A DNA stretch of 64,000 nt from CAYUPI01 sp964446585. Lineage in GTDB: Bacteria > Verrucomicrobiota > Verrucomicrobiia > Limisphaerales > UBA8199. Location of the stretch: positions 1 to 64,000 of the forward strand of contig CAYUPI010000013.1 in NCBI GenBank assembly GCA_964446585.1, given 5' to 3'. Below, one piece after another: positions 33,632-42,385 of this stretch (position 1 is its first letter; each line of letters opens with the position of its first letter). Under the pieces are notes generated by a model. It did no database searches and had not been told where the DNA came from. It worked only from the letters and a program-made list of their open reading frames with translations. Position numbers and translations under genes: made by a program.

Positions 33632-34909
33632 TCACTGTTCACCCGGACTGCCTGGAGTGGTGGGATCGATATGCAAGAGAGGAAGGAAAATTGCGATGAC
33701 GATGCTCCCGACGATCACTGCCAGTACCACAATCATAATAGGTTCAAGCAACGACGACATTGCGTTGGCCGCGTTATCCACTTGCTCGTCACACTCATCG
33801 GCGATCCGGGCCAGCATTTCCGGCAGCGCGCCGGTCTCCTCTCCTACCTCAACCATTCCGGCGATCATAACAGGAAAAATGCCAGAGTGCCTCAGCGTGG
33901 GCGCGATCGGGTCGCCCTGCTTTACTTTTTCGTGGACGTCAGCGATGACCTTACCAACGGCCACGTTACCCGCCGTCTCTTTGACAATCGTCAGCGCCTG
34001 AAGAATCGGCACGCCGCTCCCAACCAAAGTCCCCAACGTCCGAGCGAACCTGGAAATCGCCGCTTTTCGGAAGAGACTTCCCAGGATCGGCATCGCCAGT
34101 TTCAAGCGGTCAAAGCTCGCGCGCCCCCACTTGGTCTGCAAGGCTCCCAGAAACAGAATGATCCAAGCTGCCACAGCGAGGAGCGCTACGAGCGCCTGGT
34201 GGCGGATGGATTCGCTAATCGCAAAAACAAATTGGCTGAACGCAGGCAACGGCGCGCCGTTCGTCAGCCCCTCGAACATCGTGCGAAATCGCGGCACGAC
34301 GTAGGTCATTAACAAGAATAAGATCCCGGTGGCTACCACCAGCACCGCGCAAGGGTAGTACATCGCGGCTTTAATCTTGCCTTTGAGCTTGCGCGCTTTC
34401 TCCATGAATTCCGCAAGCCGCCGCAGCGTCCGCTCCAGCGCGCCGCTGATTTCGCCCGCTTTCACCATGCTGACGAAGAGCTGATCGAAAGTTCGTGGAT
34501 GCGCCTGGAGCGCTTCCGCAAACGAACTGCCGCTCTCGATCGCCAGCGCCAGTTCGCCAGTGACCCGTCGCACGGCGCCTTGCCTTTCCTGTTCTTGCAG
34601 CAGCCGCAAACCGCGAAGCAGCGGCAGGCCCGCCTCGACCAGCGTGGCAAGCTGTCGCGTGAACACAGCCAGCGCCGCCGACTTGATCCTCGCGCCGAAC
34701 CAGGGAAAAAAGCGTTGGCTCGTGCTCCGCCGTGCGCTCGCCCGGCGTTCGATTCTGCGCCCCAGGCGTTGGTGGCTTGTGGTCACCTTCGTGGGAAATA
34801 ATCCCATCTCCTTAATTCGGCGCAGCGCCTCGCTTTGATCCGTCACCTGGAGGCTGCCCCGAGTCACCAGGCCCCGAGGATCGACGGCTACGTAAGAGTA
34901 GTTCGACAT
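33632..34909 (-). CDS. Type II secretion / type IV pilus inner-membrane protein, GspF/PilC family
   Basis: 425 residues. N-terminal MSNYSYVAVDPRGLVTRGSL is typical. Two T2SSF domains are visible: one around TRQLATLVEAGLPLLRGLRLL to FMEKARKLKGKIKAAMYYPC, a second around FARTLGTLVGSGVPILQALT to LARIADECDEQVDNAANAM. Three transmembrane segments: VLVVATGILFLLMTYVVP, ALVALLAVAAWIILFLGAL, and IMIVVLAVIVGSIVIAIFLP. It forms the inner-membrane platform for pseudopilus or pilus assembly. No other secretion genes adjoin it here; a PilT-like ATPase lies at 19087. Confidence 0.95.
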   Translation of the reverse strand: MSNYSYVAVDPRGLVTRGSLQVTDQSEALRRIKEMGLFPTKVTTSHQRLGRRIERRASARRSTSQRFFPWFGARIKSAALAVFTRQLATLVEAGLPLLRGLRLLQEQERQGAVRRVTGELALAIESGSSFAEALQAHPRTFDQLFVSMVKAGEISGALERTLRRLAEFMEKARKLKGKIKAAMYYPCAVLVVATGILFLLMTYVVPRFRTMFEGLTNGAPLPAFSQFVFAISESIRHQALVALLAVAAWIILFLGALQTKWGRASFDRLKLAMPILGSLFRKAAISRFARTLGTLVGSGVPILQALTIVKETAGNVAVGKVIADVHEKVKQGDPIAPTLRHSGIFPVMIAGMVEVGEETGALPEMLARIADECDEQVDNAANAMSSLLEPIMIVVLAVIVGSIVIAIFLPLLHIDPTTPGSPGEQ

Positions 34910-35043
34910 AAACGAATGGATTCGTTTGTTCAGTTAGACCGCCGTGGGCAAAAGGTGTCACGCAGGTGTCGAAGCACCAAAGGAGCGCGAAACCATCAAT
35001 GAACGCTTGCCAGATCGACAGTGAGCCGGAACGATCCGCGCCT

Positions 35044-35847
35044 ATGCGCACAGCCCATTTCAAGATAATGCAGCGCGCCTGCGCAGTCGCTTTGACGGCT
35101 GCAGTGTTTGCATGTCCCACGAAAGGCTGGAATTCTCAGGAGCCCACAGAGGCGATTCAGAGGGGACGCACATTCCTGGTAAAACTTTTTGACCCCGATT
35201 TGGGCCTGTTATCCGAACACAAGAACGCAAACGTCTATTGGCTGTTTCATGATAATTATCTGGCTGCAAAAGTCCTGGCCACCAGCAATCCCGAAACCGC
35301 CAGGAGCATTACGGCCGCAATCCGCCGCGAAGACATTTCGAAATCGGGGAAAATTGAATTGATTTTTGGGGAGGCTGAAAAACCGTTGCCGTTTCGTCAC
35401 TATCAATTTGTCGATGTGCGCCACGTCGGAAACAGGGTCATCCGCACCGAGATCGTGACCGACCGCGTGCTGGCGGGCTGGCAGGAGTATGCCGACTTAC
35501 TGTTGCTAGCCTGCATTGCGGAAACAAACCGACCTCTGGGTCGCGAACATTGGGATGCCGCCATGCGGTTGTGGGACGGCAAAGGTTTCCTTGATGCTGC
35601 CGCCCGGCACGACCAACGTTATTCAACCTACAAACTGGGTCTGGCGTTGCTGGCAGCGTGTCACCTGAAGCCACCGGCCAAACCACCGCCGGGACTCGTC
35701 GATCGAATGCTCGCGCTTCAGGACGAATCAGGAGGCTGGATCACCGATTACGATGCAAATGGCAAAGCGATCGGCGTGGCCAATGTGGAAACGACATGCC
35801 TCTGCATTCTGGGCCTCGAAGCGCTCAGACAGGCTCCTGCCAAATGA
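35044..35847 (+). CDS. Secreted alpha/alpha-toroid-like protein, function unknown
   Basis: 267 residues from ATG 35044 (MRTAHFKIMQRACAVALTAA, signal peptide to about residue 30); other in-frame starts lie 26 codons upstream and at M35. Helical repeats are suggested by TEAIQRGRTFLVKLFDPDLG, YWLFHDNYLAAKVLA and the late MLALQDESGGWITDYDANG ... ETTCLCILGLEAL, which resembles the QDGGW-type repeats of terpene cyclases and prenyltransferases. No catalytic DXDD motif is seen, so an enzyme role is not supported. It is divergent from the GspF gene. Confidence 0.65.
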   Translation: MRTAHFKIMQRACAVALTAAVFACPTKGWNSQEPTEAIQRGRTFLVKLFDPDLGLLSEHKNANVYWLFHDNYLAAKVLATSNPETARSITAAIRREDISKSGKIELIFGEAEKPLPFRHYQFVDVRHVGNRVIRTEIVTDRVLAGWQEYADLLLLACIAETNRPLGREHWDAAMRLWDGKGFLDAAARHDQRYSTYKLGLALLAACHLKPPAKPPPGLVDRMLALQDESGGWITDYDANGKAIGVANVETTCLCILGLEALRQAPAK

Positions 35848-35884
35848 AGGAATCGCGTCTGCACCCAACCGCCACTTGTATTAA

Positions 35885-35982
35885 CGCGAATCGTTTGGAG
35901 TGCTTCCAGCTTGCCGGCGTCTTCGTTCGCAGATGGAGATTCAAAAGCGGGAGCAAGCTCCGCGCACTCCAAACGCTTCGCG
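35885..35982. repeat. Inverted repeat (GTTTGGAGTGC / GCACTCCAAACG family)
   Basis: The left arm 35885-35919 and right arm 35950-35982 are approximate reverse complements; the outer CACTCCAAACG and TTCGCG parts match best. The element occupies the gap between two convergent genes (stops at 35847 and 36039). No gene is seen there. Confidence 0.7.
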
Positions 35983-36038
35983 GAATTCTTGCGTAGTCCT
36001 CTCTTTCTCTTGGTTTGCCCGGATTGAGAGATATCCCA

Positions 36039-36965
36039 TTACGCCTTCTTGAACTTCCAGGCCTCATCGAGCATCTCCTGGCTGTATGGTTGCGGAATGA
36101 CACCCTCAGCGGCGTAGAGATAGAGGGCGCCCTTGTAGATCTGGCTGGCGACGCTCGTGACGTAGCTCCAGGCGAACAGAGCCATCAGCCACAGGACCGC
36201 TACAAAGGCAATAATCAAAAAGTTGCTCAGGACGATCGAGGCAGCCACCGCCCCACCCAGCACGAACAGCGAGCCAAAGAGAATCAACATGTTGGCAAAA
36301 GTCAGGCCTGCATAACCGATCAATGCTTCACCCCAAGTGCGTTTAAGGATGCCGGCGGATTTGCGGAGCATGGCGACAGGGTTGGCGCCTTGCTCCTCGC
36401 GGACGATGACCGGAATGACAAAGACCGCCGCGACGCTCCAAGCCAGGCCGAGCAAGCGCGCGATGATTCGGCCCACCAACTCGAGCCGCTGCTCGATGGT
36501 TTTGATGAGCAAGCCGACCAGACCTGCGAACAGCGTCCACATCAGGATTGATCCCAATCGGGTGCCGGCGAACTTCAAGCCTCGGCCAATATCCACTGGC
36601 TGGCCTCCCAACGCGGCCAGGATTTCGTGGTAAAACGCCACGTTGAAGAAGGTGGCGACGAACATCGAAACGAAATAGAGGAAAACAAGATATGCAGCCG
36701 CACCGGGCGTGAAAGCCAATTGCGCTCCACCCCGGCCACCGGCATCCGCCGATTGAGTAAAGATGGAATGATAGATAGACTGCCAGTGTTGTGCGGAGAA
36801 ATACGAATAACCTGTTGGCCGGAGCACCGGCGGGGCGAGAAAGAACAGCATGATGACAACCGTGCAGGCAAAAATCACGATCGGAAAGACCAGCAATTGT
36901 TTGTTCCGGCCAATGATCGAGAGCGAACTTTTCATCAACAGCCAGCTTCGTTGGAATTTGCTCAT
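36039..36965 (-). CDS. DUF6159 family integral membrane protein
   Basis: 308 residues with about six transmembrane segments: LLVFPIVIFACTVVIMLFFL, YLVFLYFVSMFVATFFNVAF, ILMWTLFAGLVGLLI, LLGLAWSVAAVFVIPVI, FANMLILFGSLFVLGGAVAA, and FLIIAFVAVLWLMALFAW. The start MSKFQRSWLLMKSSLSIIGR and the segment VREEQGANPVAMLRKSAGIL ... WGEALIGYAG are characteristic of this uncharacterised family. A C-terminal cytoplasmic stretch ends SQEMLDEAWKFKKA. It lies 100 bases downstream of the S9 peptidase gene on the same strand. Function unknown. Confidence 0.88.
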   Translation of the reverse strand: MSKFQRSWLLMKSSLSIIGRNKQLLVFPIVIFACTVVIMLFFLAPPVLRPTGYSYFSAQHWQSIYHSIFTQSADAGGRGGAQLAFTPGAAAYLVFLYFVSMFVATFFNVAFYHEILAALGGQPVDIGRGLKFAGTRLGSILMWTLFAGLVGLLIKTIEQRLELVGRIIARLLGLAWSVAAVFVIPVIVREEQGANPVAMLRKSAGILKRTWGEALIGYAGLTFANMLILFGSLFVLGGAVAASIVLSNFLIIAFVAVLWLMALFAWSYVTSVASQIYKGALYLYAAEGVIPQPYSQEMLDEAWKFKKA

Positions 36966-37064
36966 GTGTTATCCTCTCCGGATAATGGTCTTTCAGTTTT
37001 GGGGCTTATCTAGCCACAAGTTTGCCGTAGAATCCATTACAAAACCTTCCCGATTTTTTCAGAG

Positions 37065-38993
37065 CTAGTCGAGGGCCTTTTTCTCCGTGCTGCCTTTCAG
37101 GTATTTGTCGAGAAACGTGAGAATTGCCTGATTGCCTTTAATCTCATTCTCTTTCTTGGTGAATCCATGCCCTTCATTGTCGAACACGACGTACTCGACC
37201 ACGCCGCCCTTTTTCTTGATGGCATTAACGATGTCGTCGGACTCTGGCTTGATGACGCGCGGATCGTTTGCCCCCTGGAGCACGATGAGCGGTTTGGTGA
37301 TCTGGTCGGCGTGGAGGAGCGGCGAAGTGTCCATCAGCATCTGACGATCCTTTTGCGGGTCGCCGATCTCCTTGTAAAGAGCTTTGCGGGAGGATTCCCA
37401 ATAAGGCGGGATGGATTCCAGCGTGCGAATCCAGTTGGCTACGCCGAAAATATCAACACCCACATTGAACTCGTCCGGCTTGAATGCCAGCGCTGCCAGC
37501 ACCATGTAACCGCCGTAACTGCCGCCGATAATGCCAATCCTGCTTGGATCAACATATCCGAGCGATTTCAAATATTTTTTGGCCTCGACGCAGTCCCAGA
37601 GTGGCTCGCGCCCATGCTTGCGATCGTCCGCGGTGAAAAAGCTTTTTCCGTAGCCGCTGCTGCCGCGGTTATTGATGCCGAGCACGACATAGCCGTGATT
37701 GACCAAAAACTGGAGCAGCGGACTGTACCCGGTCCGCGTCTGTCCGCCGGGGCCGCCGTGCACCCACACCAGGGCCGGAGCCAGGTGGGCCGCGTTGGCG
37801 CCGTGTGGCCGGTAAAGAATGTTTGGAATGGCCATTCCATCGAACGATTTGAAGCGCACGACCTCAGACTCGACTAGGTCCGATGACGAAATCTCGGGAC
37901 TCAGCGAGTCGGTCAGCTTTTTCTCTTTCCGCGTGGCGAAATCATAGATGTAAAGATTGGCCGGCGAACGGTCGCCATTCAGATAAAAAGCCATCAGTTT
38001 TTCGTCGTCCGAAATCGTCACTCCGGTGATATCGCCATTAGGCAGTCTGGGCAGCGGCACGGGCCTGCCGTTCTTGGTTTCGACGATGCTGATTTTCGTA
38101 TGCGCGTCTTCATTGACCGCCAGGACCCGGTATTTGCCGTGACGCGAGAAAGCCGCGAACATGATATCCCAATTTGCTTTCTCCACAGTTTCCTTCTTCC
38201 CGGTCGCGAGGTCATAGCGAGCCAGATATTTGAATTCGCCGCCGTCATCGGTGAGGTAGTAGAGATTTTTGGAATCCACGTCGAAATCAGCTGGGGTGTA
38301 GCTGGCATCGCCTTGATGCGGTGAGATGTGCTTCATCGCCTTTGAACTCATTTCATACAGATAGATATCGGAATCGGCGGTGGTGTTGGGTTTGGTGAAA
38401 GCAATCCATTTTTCATCGCGAGAGATGGCGCCGATCTGATAGCCCGTCGTGTCCTGATAAAGCAGAGTGGGCTGGAAGGTTTTCACATCCATCTTGAAAA
38501 CGTCGAAGAAACGGGGATCGCGTCCATTCGCCATATAGAAGAACGCAGATTTGTCCTGGTCCCACCCAAGGAACGAGGCTTTGACTTTTTCCCCGGGAGT
38601 TAGATCCCGTTCTTGGCCTCCATCCAGCACGTAGAGGTGGGCATTCTCATTTCCGCCCCGGTCGTAGCTACATAGGAACCGGCCATCGGGCAGGTAATCC
38701 ACCGCGAACGTGCTTTCCTTGGTCGAACGCGTCAAATGGCGGGCTGGCCCGCCGGCGACCGGCACGGCATAGACGTTGAATATTCCGCTTTGATTGTTCT
38801 GGAAGAGGATTTCTTTATCGTCCGGAGAGAAGGCGGCTCCGCCAATGCGGACCGTCTTCATGAATTGTTCAATGGTGTACTGCTTCGCGGATTTGGAAGC
38901 CTCGCGCGACGGAGACGCCTCTGCCGCACGAGCATCGCAAAAAGAAGCCGTGGCCAGGCTGATGGCGGCAAGACAGAATAGGGAGGTTTTCAT
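37065..38993 (-). CDS. S9-family prolyl oligopeptidase-like peptidase
   Basis: 642 residues with a signal peptide (FCLAAISLATASFCDARAA). Residues 45-380 form a WD40-like (TolB/DPP4 type) propeller (GGAAFSPDDKEILFQNNQSG). Residues 390-640 are an alpha/beta hydrolase: oxyanion region WVHGGPGGQTRTGY, nucleophile S492 in GGSYGGYM, D577 in GANDPRVI and H609 in EGHGF. The triad is complete. This family cuts short peptides or acylated peptides, usually in the periplasm when a signal peptide is present. The substrate is not predictable from sequence. Confidence 0.95.
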   Translation of the reverse strand: MKTSLFCLAAISLATASFCDARAAEASPSREASKSAKQYTIEQFMKTVRIGGAAFSPDDKEILFQNNQSGIFNVYAVPVAGGPARHLTRSTKESTFAVDYLPDGRFLCSYDRGGNENAHLYVLDGGQERDLTPGEKVKASFLGWDQDKSAFFYMANGRDPRFFDVFKMDVKTFQPTLLYQDTTGYQIGAISRDEKWIAFTKPNTTADSDIYLYEMSSKAMKHISPHQGDASYTPADFDVDSKNLYYLTDDGGEFKYLARYDLATGKKETVEKANWDIMFAAFSRHGKYRVLAVNEDAHTKISIVETKNGRPVPLPRLPNGDITGVTISDDEKLMAFYLNGDRSPANLYIYDFATRKEKKLTDSLSPEISSSDLVESEVVRFKSFDGMAIPNILYRPHGANAAHLAPALVWVHGGPGGQTRTGYSPLLQFLVNHGYVVLGINNRGSSGYGKSFFTADDRKHGREPLWDCVEAKKYLKSLGYVDPSRIGIIGGSYGGYMVLAALAFKPDEFNVGVDIFGVANWIRTLESIPPYWESSRKALYKEIGDPQKDRQMLMDTSPLLHADQITKPLIVLQGANDPRVIKPESDDIVNAIKKKGGVVEYVVFDNEGHGFTKKENEIKGNQAILTFLDKYLKGSTEKKALD

Positions 38994-39063
38994 GAGGCTT
39001 TATTGCCACATTGCGCCGAAGGAATCAACCCAGACAATCTTAATGTCCTCGATTCAAGCAAAC

Positions 39064-39144
39064 GTAGCTGCCGACCTGAGGAGGCGCTGATCAATTTTGG
39101 ATTTTGGATTTTTCAGTCAGCGCCTCCTCACGTCGGCGGCCACA
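39064..39144. repeat. Repeat family C, copy with internal ATTTTGGATTTTGGATTTT
   Basis: Arms 39064-39092 (GCCGACCTGAGGAGGCGC) and 39118-39144 (GCGCCTCCTCACGTCGGC) are inverse to each other. The loop is an AATTTTGGATTTTGGATT tract seen again in inverse form at 49951-49977. It lies between the S9 peptidase start and the end of the next minus-strand gene. Confidence 0.8.
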
Positions 39145-39173
39145 GCCGTTTTCGCTCCTTGAATCCGTCCTGC

Positions 39174-42100
39174 TCATGGGCCTGCAAGCCGCGCCACAAT
39201 CCGTGCCGAACCAATATCCCCGGGCAAAATCACCCAATCTCCGGACAGTCGATTCCATTTCTTCCCGTTGACGGTCACCGATGAGAGCCGGCGGTTCTCC
39301 GGAGCGCGGAAGCGGAGCCGAATCTCTTTCGGTGGGTTCCGTCGCGGTCCCTCCATCTGAGTGGTGATCTGGCTTTCATTCGCGATATAAAGGACGCTCG
39401 CCGTGCCGAAATAAGTGGCAGCGCGCTCCAGCCCGCATTTTTGGCCCGGGCGCAGCCATTCCCGCGGCACGGCCTGACCCAGCAACAGCCTGTCTCCATC
39501 TTCGCGCACGAAGAGCTGGCGTAGCCAACCGCAGACGTTGGCTTCATCCGAGCTTTTGTAATGATCACCGCGCCAGTCATCGAAATAAGGCGCGGCGTGC
39601 TCCGTGTTCATGCGCACGTCCGGGAAGTAGCTGACTGCTTCGGCATTGAAGAGCGCGCGCAGCGCGTGCTTGACGTCATCGCGATAGAGATACGGCTCGA
39701 CGTCGAACAGGAGGCAGGCTTGCATCGACATGCCGCCGCGGTCGAACCAATGCTTCTCAAAATCGTCAACCGTGTAGCCGTATTGGTTCGAGAGATAGAG
39801 GTTATCTTCGTAATCCTTGATGATCCATCCGGCTTCCGGCGACCAGGCGTCCAACGCGCGCGTGATGAGCAGGTGCATCGCTCCTTCCAGAGTCTGGCAG
39901 ATCCAGCCGAAACTGCGGCCGCGACGATGGGCTTGCGAAGGAATTTGAGGAACGGCGATGCCATCGCGCAGTCGCACCACCGGCGAGCGCTGCGACGCCT
40001 TCCGGAAGTTAGCGAGCAGATGTTGGTGGTAGGCCTCGGCTTCCTTGCGGAGCCGACTTGCCTCAGGATGTCTGATCTGCTCCAGCGCCCAGGCCGCAGC
40101 GTCGAGTCCGCGCCAGCTATAACAACTGGTCGAAAGCCAGGGCCACCAGTCGCCGATGTCCTCGAGCGAGCCGGCCGGCAGCAAGCCGCGTTCGAGTTCG
40201 TGGCGGTCGGCGGTACGACGAGTTTCGCGGATGATCCAATCGGCGCCCGCCAGGATTCCGTCCACCGCGCTGCGCAGCCAACGCTCGTCCCGAGTAAATC
40301 GATAATGCTCGACCAGGCACCAGAGAATCCAGCCGTGGTGCTGGTTATAACCACCGTGCTCGTAACCGCCCGCGCCGTAGAGCACGCCCTCCTTGGAAGC
40401 GAAATCGCCCGGCAAACCCACCGTGCCCTGGTAATGAAGCCAGGCGTCGAGACATTCCTGCGCTTCCTGGTGATAACCGCGCCGGTCCAGGTCCACTACC
40501 ATCATGCACGATTCATTGCCGAACGCTCCATAATGAAACGAACCGACGCGGGCGAAGCGGCGGGTGCTGTCGGGCTCACGCTCGCAATTGATCAGTAGAT
40601 GCCCGGCGTGGGCGCGATAGAACTCATTGAGCATCGGTTCCGGTGTGGTGAGACGGGCGCTTTCATCCAGCCGACGACGCCAGTAAGCAGCGACTGCCGC
40701 TTGCTCCTTTTCGAAACTGAGGTCCCACAGGGCCGCCTGTTCCTTTGCTTCGGTGAGCGGAAAATAGGGAATTTTCACGATCACAGTTGTCGTCTGGCCG
40801 GGGCCCAACTCCCATGTTGCAGGCGTCGAATTCGAAGCGGCGGGTGCAACTATTTGACCTCGCACATGGCCGCGCGCCACAAAAAATCCGGCATTATCCC
40901 ACCTGACATCTTCCGCCGAGCTGCCCACTTCGTGCCGCGGCGTAAAATGAACTTTTTGCGTGGCGCTCGAGGTGTTCGAGAAGACAACCTCGGCCAGGAA
41001 CACCGCCAAAGTGTCTGAAGGAGGCACCGGCCCATCGGCTTTGGTGCCATCCAATTCGGTCGCGAAACTCGTTTGCGCGATGCGAACACCGTTGGTCTCC
41101 CAAACCGTGCGGCAGATTGGCAGACTCTCATCCCGGAGTGTGCGGAACACAGGGCGAGTGGGCAGACCGAATCGGAAGCTGACGTCGGCCGGCTCCAGGG
41201 TCAGTCGCGCCGTATCTTTGCCTGGGCGGCCTCGGAGAAATCCATCATTCGAGCGGAAGCGCACGCTGCCGTCCGGGTCCAACCGGAAGCGCTGCCGTCC
41301 TCCGTCCAATCCAAGGGGAAAATAGATATCAGATTTCTTGCGCGGCAAACCGGCCCAGGCGGCTCGCCAGGTTTGTTCCGGCAGCTCGGCGACGCGGTCA
41401 TACAGTGTCCGGCGACCGCGAGATTTCTGGTCAGCGGCGACGGCTGCGTAGTCGCGAGAATCATTCTCCGGCAGGACCGCGACTCGCAGATGCGGCAAGA
41501 ACAAAGTGCCCTCGACCAGATCGTTCACCGCGAACGTGAAGGTTTCCTTTCCACTGCGCACCGTGACCAGGGTCCGATCAAACGTGTTCGGGTCCGGGTT
41601 CGACACTGCTTCAAGTCCGATTAGGAAACCTCGGCTGGAGAATCTATTGGTCGAAGTGACAATGCCGTTGAATGCTTCAAACTGGAGTTGCCCACCAAGT
41701 GGCTCCTTCCATTGGAGCCGCACCGTGGTCGGGCTTAAGACAGAATCGGTGAATGCTTCGATGCGCTCAATTTTCGGCAGCCGTGAATCGGAAGTTACGC
41801 GGAACTTCAGCGTATATCGAAATTCGGCTGGACAGTCCTTAATGCCGGGAAATTCCTTCACATTCACCGGGTGGAACGTGAAGACAATGTCCGAACCGGC
41901 CGCTTGGACGTCACAGTCTGCCACACGCCACCCGCCCTGGTACCAATTCCCCAGCTCCATCCAGCCGACGTCTGCCCCGCCCGGCTGACGGTCCTTCGGC
42001 AGATGCTGGTTCGGCCAGCGGCTACCCCAATATTCCAAGTGAAGTGTCTCAGGGGCCGGCGCCGATCCGCTGAAGTGGAGAACCACTTTGTGGAGTTCGC

Positions 42101-42308
42101 GCGGATCTTCCCACATCAGACCATTACCTTCCGGCAGGGGCAGCGCGAAAGGCGCCGCGTCGAAGGGCGCTCCGATAGCTGATGCGCTTAGGCTGGCGAA
42201 GAAAAGCCGACCCAACCAGTAGGCCACGATGAAACGGCGCTTTCGGCAGGCGCCGCGTGGCTTCCCAGCCCGGATTCGGTCATTGGAATTTCGTTCGGAT
42301 TTCGACAT
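39174..42308 (-). CDS. Large secreted glycosidase-like protein of unknown specificity
   Basis: 1044 residues from ATG 42308. Longer frames would overlap the divergent hybrid kinase gene. The first 13 residues (MSKSERNSNDRIR) come from a family-B repeat; a signal peptide (FIVAYWLGRLFFASLSAS) follows. Beta-rich domains fill the first 500 residues. The C-terminal half is helical, with GNESCMMVVDLDRRGYHQEA, YLQHHGWILWCLVEHYRF-like and GDWWPWLSTSCYSWRGLDAAA segments, as in (alpha/alpha)6 glycosidases (six-hairpin fold). A beta tail (KEIRLRFRAPENRRLSSVTV) ends the protein. I cannot name a GH family or catalytic residues. Confidence 0.75.
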   Translation of the reverse strand: MSKSERNSNDRIRAGKPRGACRKRRFIVAYWLGRLFFASLSASAIGAPFDAAPFALPLPEGNGLMWEDPRELHKVVLHFSGSAPAPETLHLEYWGSRWPNQHLPKDRQPGGADVGWMELGNWYQGGWRVADCDVQAAGSDIVFTFHPVNVKEFPGIKDCPAEFRYTLKFRVTSDSRLPKIERIEAFTDSVLSPTTVRLQWKEPLGGQLQFEAFNGIVTSTNRFSSRGFLIGLEAVSNPDPNTFDRTLVTVRSGKETFTFAVNDLVEGTLFLPHLRVAVLPENDSRDYAAVAADQKSRGRRTLYDRVAELPEQTWRAAWAGLPRKKSDIYFPLGLDGGRQRFRLDPDGSVRFRSNDGFLRGRPGKDTARLTLEPADVSFRFGLPTRPVFRTLRDESLPICRTVWETNGVRIAQTSFATELDGTKADGPVPPSDTLAVFLAEVVFSNTSSATQKVHFTPRHEVGSSAEDVRWDNAGFFVARGHVRGQIVAPAASNSTPATWELGPGQTTTVIVKIPYFPLTEAKEQAALWDLSFEKEQAAVAAYWRRRLDESARLTTPEPMLNEFYRAHAGHLLINCEREPDSTRRFARVGSFHYGAFGNESCMMVVDLDRRGYHQEAQECLDAWLHYQGTVGLPGDFASKEGVLYGAGGYEHGGYNQHHGWILWCLVEHYRFTRDERWLRSAVDGILAGADWIIRETRRTADRHELERGLLPAGSLEDIGDWWPWLSTSCYSWRGLDAAAWALEQIRHPEASRLRKEAEAYHQHLLANFRKASQRSPVVRLRDGIAVPQIPSQAHRRGRSFGWICQTLEGAMHLLITRALDAWSPEAGWIIKDYEDNLYLSNQYGYTVDDFEKHWFDRGGMSMQACLLFDVEPYLYRDDVKHALRALFNAEAVSYFPDVRMNTEHAAPYFDDWRGDHYKSSDEANVCGWLRQLFVREDGDRLLLGQAVPREWLRPGQKCGLERAATYFGTASVLYIANESQITTQMEGPRRNPPKEIRLRFRAPENRRLSSVTVNGKKWNRLSGDWVILPGDIGSARIVARLAGP

Positions 42309-42340
42309 TCGGCATTCGTCATTACCGGTTCTGGCATCCG
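42271..42340 (-). repeat. Repeat family B, copy 3, carrying a start codon
   Basis: On the minus strand it reads GAATGTCGAAATCCGAACG with further CCGAATCC units. It contains the ATG of the 39174-42308 gene and encodes its first residues, within the short divergent gap before the hybrid kinase gene. Confidence 0.75.
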
Positions 42341-42385
42341 GGTTGCTATTTTGTGTCGGATTAAAGGCAAATCTGGCCGTATTCA

